Positions 5,655 to 9,136 of a DNA stretch of 9,136 nucleotides are shown here, piece after piece. The DNA is from CAZJJY01 sp964546445 (GTDB lineage: Bacteria; Patescibacteriota; Microgenomatia; PFEM01; JAPLYW01), in the NCBI GenBank assembly GCA_964546445.1, contig CAZJJY010000024.1, positions 1-9,136 of the forward strand, given 5' to 3'. Within the stretch, counting starts at the first letter, position 1. Each line of letters opens with the position of its first letter. The notes below the pieces were generated by a model. That model worked only from the letters and a program-made list of their open reading frames with translations. It made no database searches and had not been told where the DNA came from. A program made the translations under genes and the position numbers.

Positions 5655-8510
5655 TTAACTCACAATCTTTAATTCATCAGATGGGAGCAATTCTTCTGAT
5701 AAAGTTTCTTTTTTAATATAATCTAAAAGGTCTTTCTGTTTTGGCCAATTAGGCCCGGCTACCTTAACTTTTTGATTAATAGAACAACCAGTTTCTTTAC
5801 GAAGTTGCTGAATTTGCCTTATTAGTTCTCTTACTTCTCCTTCAGCTCTTAACTCAGGAGTAATTTTTGTATCCAAAATGGCTTTCTTCTCTTTTTTCTT
5901 TTCGATTAGTTTAATTTCTTTAATATTTAGCTCCTCTTTAATTAATTGGACTAGATCTTTTGATAATTTCTCTACCCTACCTTCAACAACCAAAGATTGT
6001 AGTGGTTGGCGTACTTTGATATTCTTTTCTTGTCTTAAAGAATGTCCCATCTCACAAACCTCCCTCACAAACTTCATCTGTTTTTCTAAATCTTTATTTA
6101 CAAGACTATTGTCTGCCTTCGGCCAATCACAAAGATGAACTGAGTCTTGAGAAGTTAAATTGGTATATATTTCTTCTGATAAGAAAGGGATAAAAGGAGC
6201 GATAATTTTACTTAAATCTACCAAAACTTGATAAAAAGTATTATAACAATCATTTTTATCATCTACGGATACCGCCTTAAAACCAACTCTACTTCGGGAA
6301 CGACGTACATACCATAAAGATAAATCACTTAAAAACATTTCTATCCTTTTTGTTGCCGTAAAGACATCAAATTTATTAAGGTCTTCAACCACATCTCCAT
6401 TAACTCCATTTATTCTAGACAAAATCCACTTATCTAAAACATTCTTACTTGTCTTTGTATCTTTTTTAGGTTGCCATTTATCTAAATTAGCATAATTAAT
6501 AAAGAAATTATAAACATTCCATAAAAGCAAATGGAATTGCCTGCGAACGTCATCAGCTGCTTTGTAACCAAAATTCAAACTGATTTCTGGATTTTGTCGA
6601 CAATACATCCAACGCATAACATCAACCCCAATCTTATCAGCCGCTTCATCAAAGGCAATCGCATTCCCTTTACTCTTATGCATTTCTTCTCCCTTTTCAT
6701 CCTTCACCGAAGCATGACCCAAAAGATTTTTAAATGGTGGTTTGTCTTCTAAAACCGTTGACATCGCCAATAATGAATAAAACCAATTTCTGAATTGACC
6801 AAAATAACATTCTGTAATAAAGTCGGCTGGGAACCATTCTTGCCAATACTTTTTATCCTTTCCGTAATTTAAGGTTGAGAAGGGAACAATCCCCGCATCT
6901 AGCCAAGGGCTACCAACATCTTTAATCCTTGAAGATACACTACCACATTTAGAACACTTCATTTTAATTTTATCAATCCAAGGTCGATGAGGAGTATGGC
7001 CCTCAAATTCTTTCCAACCCTCAATAGCTTTCTCTTTTAGTTCTTTCTTACTGCCAATAACTTCAAAATTACCACACTTCTGACACTCCCAAATAGGTAA
7101 AGCCAATCCCCAATAACGTTTCTTAGAAATCAACCAATCGCCCATATTTTTCAACCAATCTAGTTCCATTTTCAACCCCCACTTAGGAATCCAATTAACC
7201 TTTTTAGCCACAGCCTTAATCTTTTCCCTAAACGGATCCATAGCTATATACCACTCATCAACAACTCGCCAGACAAGTTCTTTCTTGCAACGCCAACAAG
7301 TTGGGTAGCGATGAGTATAAGGGGAAACACTAAATAAGAAATCTTCCTTTTCCTTAAGATAATCTATGATCAGGTCAGGATTATCCTTGGCATTCTTACC
7401 GGTTAAATTGCCATAACCTTCAATATAATTGGCTCCATCATTAATGGCTAGTAAAACCAAATCTGACCATTTATATTCTCTAACTACCAACTGGAAATCT
7501 TCAGAACCGCATCCAGGAGCAATATGGACTATACCTGTTCCTTCTTCTTCGTTAACGAGGTCTTTAGATAGAACAACCGTATGAAAATGAGGATTTTTGG
7601 CTATTTTTTTAACGATTGGTAAATTATCAAAAGGACCTTGATAAGAAATTCCTTCAAGTTCTTTTCCTAGAACTTCCTTTTCTACCTTAAATCCTTCTTT
7701 AAAGATATTTTTAACCAAAGAAGAAGCTAGCCAATATTTCTTATTTTCAAAGGAAACCAAAGAATATTTTAACTTTGGATTGACAGTTAATAAGACATTG
7801 GCTGGGATTGTCCAAGGAGTAGTTGTCCAAACTAAGAAGTATTCATCTTTTTTATCTTTTAAAGGCAATCTTAAATAAACTGAATCATGAGTTAATTCCT
7901 TATATTCTTCAGTTAGAATCTCATGCTGAGAAATAGCTGTTCCACAACGAGGACACCAAGGAACGGCATCTCTACCTTTATAAAGACCTTTTTTATTATT
8001 CTTTTCCCAAGCCTTTTTTAAAAAACCCCAAATCATATAATTATTCTCTTCGCTCATCGTATAATAACTATTTTCCCAATCCATGAAATAACCTAATCTT
8101 TGCGACTGTTCAGTCTGAACTTTAGCAAAATGAAGAGTTCTTTCTTTACACTTATTGACGAATTTCTCTATTCCGTATTTCTCAATATCTTTTTTATTTT
8201 TAAAACCTAATTCTTTTTCTACTTCTACCTCTACCCATAACCCCTGGTTATCAAAACCATTTTGAAAACGTTGTCTTGATCCAGACATATTGAAAAAACG
8301 TTGCCATAAATCCTTATAAGTTCTTCCCCAAGCATGATGCACTCCCATAGGATTATTGGCCGTAATAGGACCATCCAAAAAAGAAAAGCTTTTTTTAGCT
8401 TCTTTATTTTTAGAAAGATATTTTTCCAAAATTCCAAGCTTTTCCCAACGCTTCAAAATATCTTTTTCTAATTCAACAAAATCAACTTTTGGAGAAACTG
8501 ATTTGAACAT
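5655..8510 (-). CDS. ileS: Isoleucyl-tRNA synthetase, IleRS2-like, with GVHH in place of HIGH
   Basis: A cytoplasmic class Ia enzyme that charges tRNA-Ile. The Rossmann fold begins with FLDGPITANNPMGVHHAW (44-61), where the signature HxGH is replaced by GVHH at 56-59. The CP1 editing domain shows WTTTPWTIPAN (228-238) and GTGIVHIAPGCGSED (324-338, with Asp338). Two zinc sites are suggested by C186/C189 with C405/C408, and C476/C479 with C519/C522, as in Thermus IleRS. The KMSKS loop reads EMHKS (609-613). The anticodon-binding domain follows, and the end (ITPELRAEGEVRELIRQIQQLRKETG) resembles IleRS2 rather than the Escherichia coli type, which has a C-terminal zinc module. At 951 residues it is shorter than most IleRS2 (about 1,040). 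The ATG start has no SD; TAAAAT lies 6 bases before it. It follows the unknown gene by 41 bases and nearly touches rodA. Confidence 0.96.
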   Translation of the reverse strand: MFKSVSPKVDFVELEKDILKRWEKLGILEKYLSKNKEAKKSFSFLDGPITANNPMGVHHAWGRTYKDLWQRFFNMSGSRQRFQNGFDNQGLWVEVEVEKELGFKNKKDIEKYGIEKFVNKCKERTLHFAKVQTEQSQRLGYFMDWENSYYTMSEENNYMIWGFLKKAWEKNNKKGLYKGRDAVPWCPRCGTAISQHEILTEEYKELTHDSVYLRLPLKDKKDEYFLVWTTTPWTIPANVLLTVNPKLKYSLVSFENKKYWLASSLVKNIFKEGFKVEKEVLGKELEGISYQGPFDNLPIVKKIAKNPHFHTVVLSKDLVNEEEGTGIVHIAPGCGSEDFQLVVREYKWSDLVLLAINDGANYIEGYGNLTGKNAKDNPDLIIDYLKEKEDFLFSVSPYTHRYPTCWRCKKELVWRVVDEWYIAMDPFREKIKAVAKKVNWIPKWGLKMELDWLKNMGDWLISKKRYWGLALPIWECQKCGNFEVIGSKKELKEKAIEGWKEFEGHTPHRPWIDKIKMKCSKCGSVSSRIKDVGSPWLDAGIVPFSTLNYGKDKKYWQEWFPADFITECYFGQFRNWFYSLLAMSTVLEDKPPFKNLLGHASVKDEKGEEMHKSKGNAIAFDEAADKIGVDVMRWMYCRQNPEISLNFGYKAADDVRRQFHLLLWNVYNFFINYANLDKWQPKKDTKTSKNVLDKWILSRINGVNGDVVEDLNKFDVFTATKRIEMFLSDLSLWYVRRSRSRVGFKAVSVDDKNDCYNTFYQVLVDLSKIIAPFIPFLSEEIYTNLTSQDSVHLCDWPKADNSLVNKDLEKQMKFVREVCEMGHSLRQEKNIKVRQPLQSLVVEGRVEKLSKDLVQLIKEELNIKEIKLIEKKKEKKAILDTKITPELRAEGEVRELIRQIQQLRKETGCSINQKVKVAGPNWPKQKDLLDYIKKETLSEELLPSDELKIVS

Positions 8511-8551
8511 ACTTCTATTTTACAAAAAAAAGGAGATCTTTGAAAGGATAA

Positions 8552-9073
8552 TTATTTTTTAGAAAGTTTTTCTTCAATAGGAAGAGCAAGATTAAGGAAA
8601 TCTTCTAAAGCAATGATATCATCTTTATATCTATTATCTCCAACTAAATTAAATTTGCCCTCAGATTCTAAACAAAGAGATAATACAGACAATGGTTTCT
8701 CTTTTCTGTCCAAAATTGGTAAAACCTTATCATTCTTTTTAAAACAACTTATATCTATAGAAATAGGGGTTTCTTTTGGTTCGTTTTGTTTTTTTTCATC
8801 AGGAGGAAAATGATACTTATCATTTCTAACAGATATTTTAAGTTTATAATCTCTTTTATCAAATTTTGTTTCTTTTAATCTCCAATAGATTGTCTTATCA
8901 CTGGGAGTACCAGGTCCTCTAGAGTCACTTCCTTCTTCTTTAACACCAAATTTCCTTAAAAGCTCATAGTAGGATTTATAAACAATACTGGCAAATTTTT
9001 CACAACGCTCTTTTTTCTTTTGAACTTCAACTATCTGGAATAAAACAGAAGGAGTATTTTCTTTTAAAATCAT
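8552..9073 (-). CDS. Uncharacterised 173-aa protein between ftsZ and ileS
   Basis: I do not recognise the family. The protein is soluble, with no membrane segment or signal peptide. Residues about 8-45 look helical and charged (VQKKKERCEKFASIVYKSYY). Residues 46-60 form a Gly/Pro/Ser-rich loop. About 61-145 alternate hydrophobic and charged residues as in a beta-rich domain, interrupted by a polar loop near 90-103 (PPDEKKQNEPKE). About 148-171 end in a helix (DDIIALEDFLNLALPIEEKL). It starts 16 bases after the ftsZ stop, so the two are almost surely co-transcribed. In Gram-positive bacteria the interval between ftsZ and ileS holds division genes such as sepF and divIVA, which makes a division role conceivable, but nothing in the sequence proves it. 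No SD is evident apart from a weak AAG before the ATG at 9073. Confidence 0.8.
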   Translation of the reverse strand: MILKENTPSVLFQIVEVQKKKERCEKFASIVYKSYYELLRKFGVKEEGSDSRGPGTPSDKTIYWRLKETKFDKRDYKLKISVRNDKYHFPPDEKKQNEPKETPISIDISCFKKNDKVLPILDRKEKPLSVLSLCLESEGKFNLVGDNRYKDDIIALEDFLNLALPIEEKLSKK

Positions 9074-9089
9074 TATTGATCTTATTTAA

Positions 9090-9136
9090 TTATTTTCCTT
9101 GTCTTAAAAAAGTAGGAATATCAAACTCTTCTCCGA
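9090..9136 (-). CDS. ftsZ: Cell-division protein FtsZ, C-terminal end only (5' partial)
   Basis: The last complete codons before the window edge read GEEFDIPTFLRQGK and then TAA at 9092-9090. DIPTFLR is the conserved C-terminal peptide of FtsZ (DIPAFLRKQ in Escherichia coli, DIPTFLRNR in Bacillus subtilis). It binds the membrane tethers FtsA and SepF and other partners. The rest of the gene lies outside the window. The call rests on 14 residues, but they match the family peptide closely, include the stop at the expected distance, and fit the next genes downstream. Confidence 0.85.
   Translation of the reverse strand, partial: GEEFDIPTFLRQGK

Noticed and set aside
6111..6126. Second copy of the GTCTGCC hairpin seen at 1887-1903
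   Set aside because: GTCTGCCTTCGGCC shares only the first half and loop and lies in ileS codons for Pro-Lys-Ala-Asp; the right arm does not pair fully, so it is most likely chance.
5878..6138. Open frames antisense to ileS (also 6531-6752, 8356-8562 and the same-strand frame 8231-8437)
   Set aside because: They lie wholly or mostly inside a clearly real synthetase gene, have low-complexity Ser/Phe-rich products or no domain, and are shadows of its codon bias.
1..9136. CRISPR array, insertion sequence or prophage
   Set aside because: No regularly spaced repeats, transposase, integrase or phage gene is present; the gene content is mainly housekeeping.

Overview
The window is an AT-rich bacterial chromosomal segment that looks like a Patescibacteria/CPR genome, possibly of the Microgenomates type. 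That placement is inferred from compact gene packing, little Shine-Dalgarno signal, diverged L21 and L27 sequences, and an archaeal/eukaryote-like (IleRS2-type) isoleucyl-tRNA synthetase with an altered signature motif. The standard bacterial code applies: rplU ends in TGA and tryptophan is encoded by TGG. I see no insertion sequence, prophage or CRISPR array.

Layout. Positions 1-1772 (+) hold the 3' part of an LCAT/lipase-like alpha/beta-hydrolase with a beta-sandwich and a helical tail. Positions 1773-2408 are gene-poor and contain several small hairpins, a possible 26-residue membrane peptide on the minus strand, and two short overlapping ORFs on the plus strand that would fuse if one A were lost from an A8 run. 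A tRNA-Val(CAC) with encoded CCA lies at 2409-2485 (-), divergent from lepB (signal peptidase I) at 2550-3101 (+). Their promoters appear to share the 64-bp gap.

From 3108 to the right edge everything runs on the minus strand. In transcription order it is ftsZ (last 14 codons only), an unknown 173-residue protein, ileS, rodA, rplU (L21), rpmA (L27) and parB. Gaps within this block are 2 to 50 bases, so it is probably one or a few operons joining cell division, wall elongation, translation and chromosome segregation. A near-consensus promoter (TTGAGA, 17-bp spacer, TATAAT) lies at the 3' end of rodA just before rplU. It is so close to the rplU ATG that the ribosomal-protein mRNA would be leaderless or nearly so.

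The most notable points are the GVHH (instead of HxGH) active-site motif of IleRS, the apparent leaderless promoters of rplU and lepB, the unrecognised protein directly behind ftsZ, a half-conserved parS-like sequence inside parB, and the unexplained 1773-2408 region.
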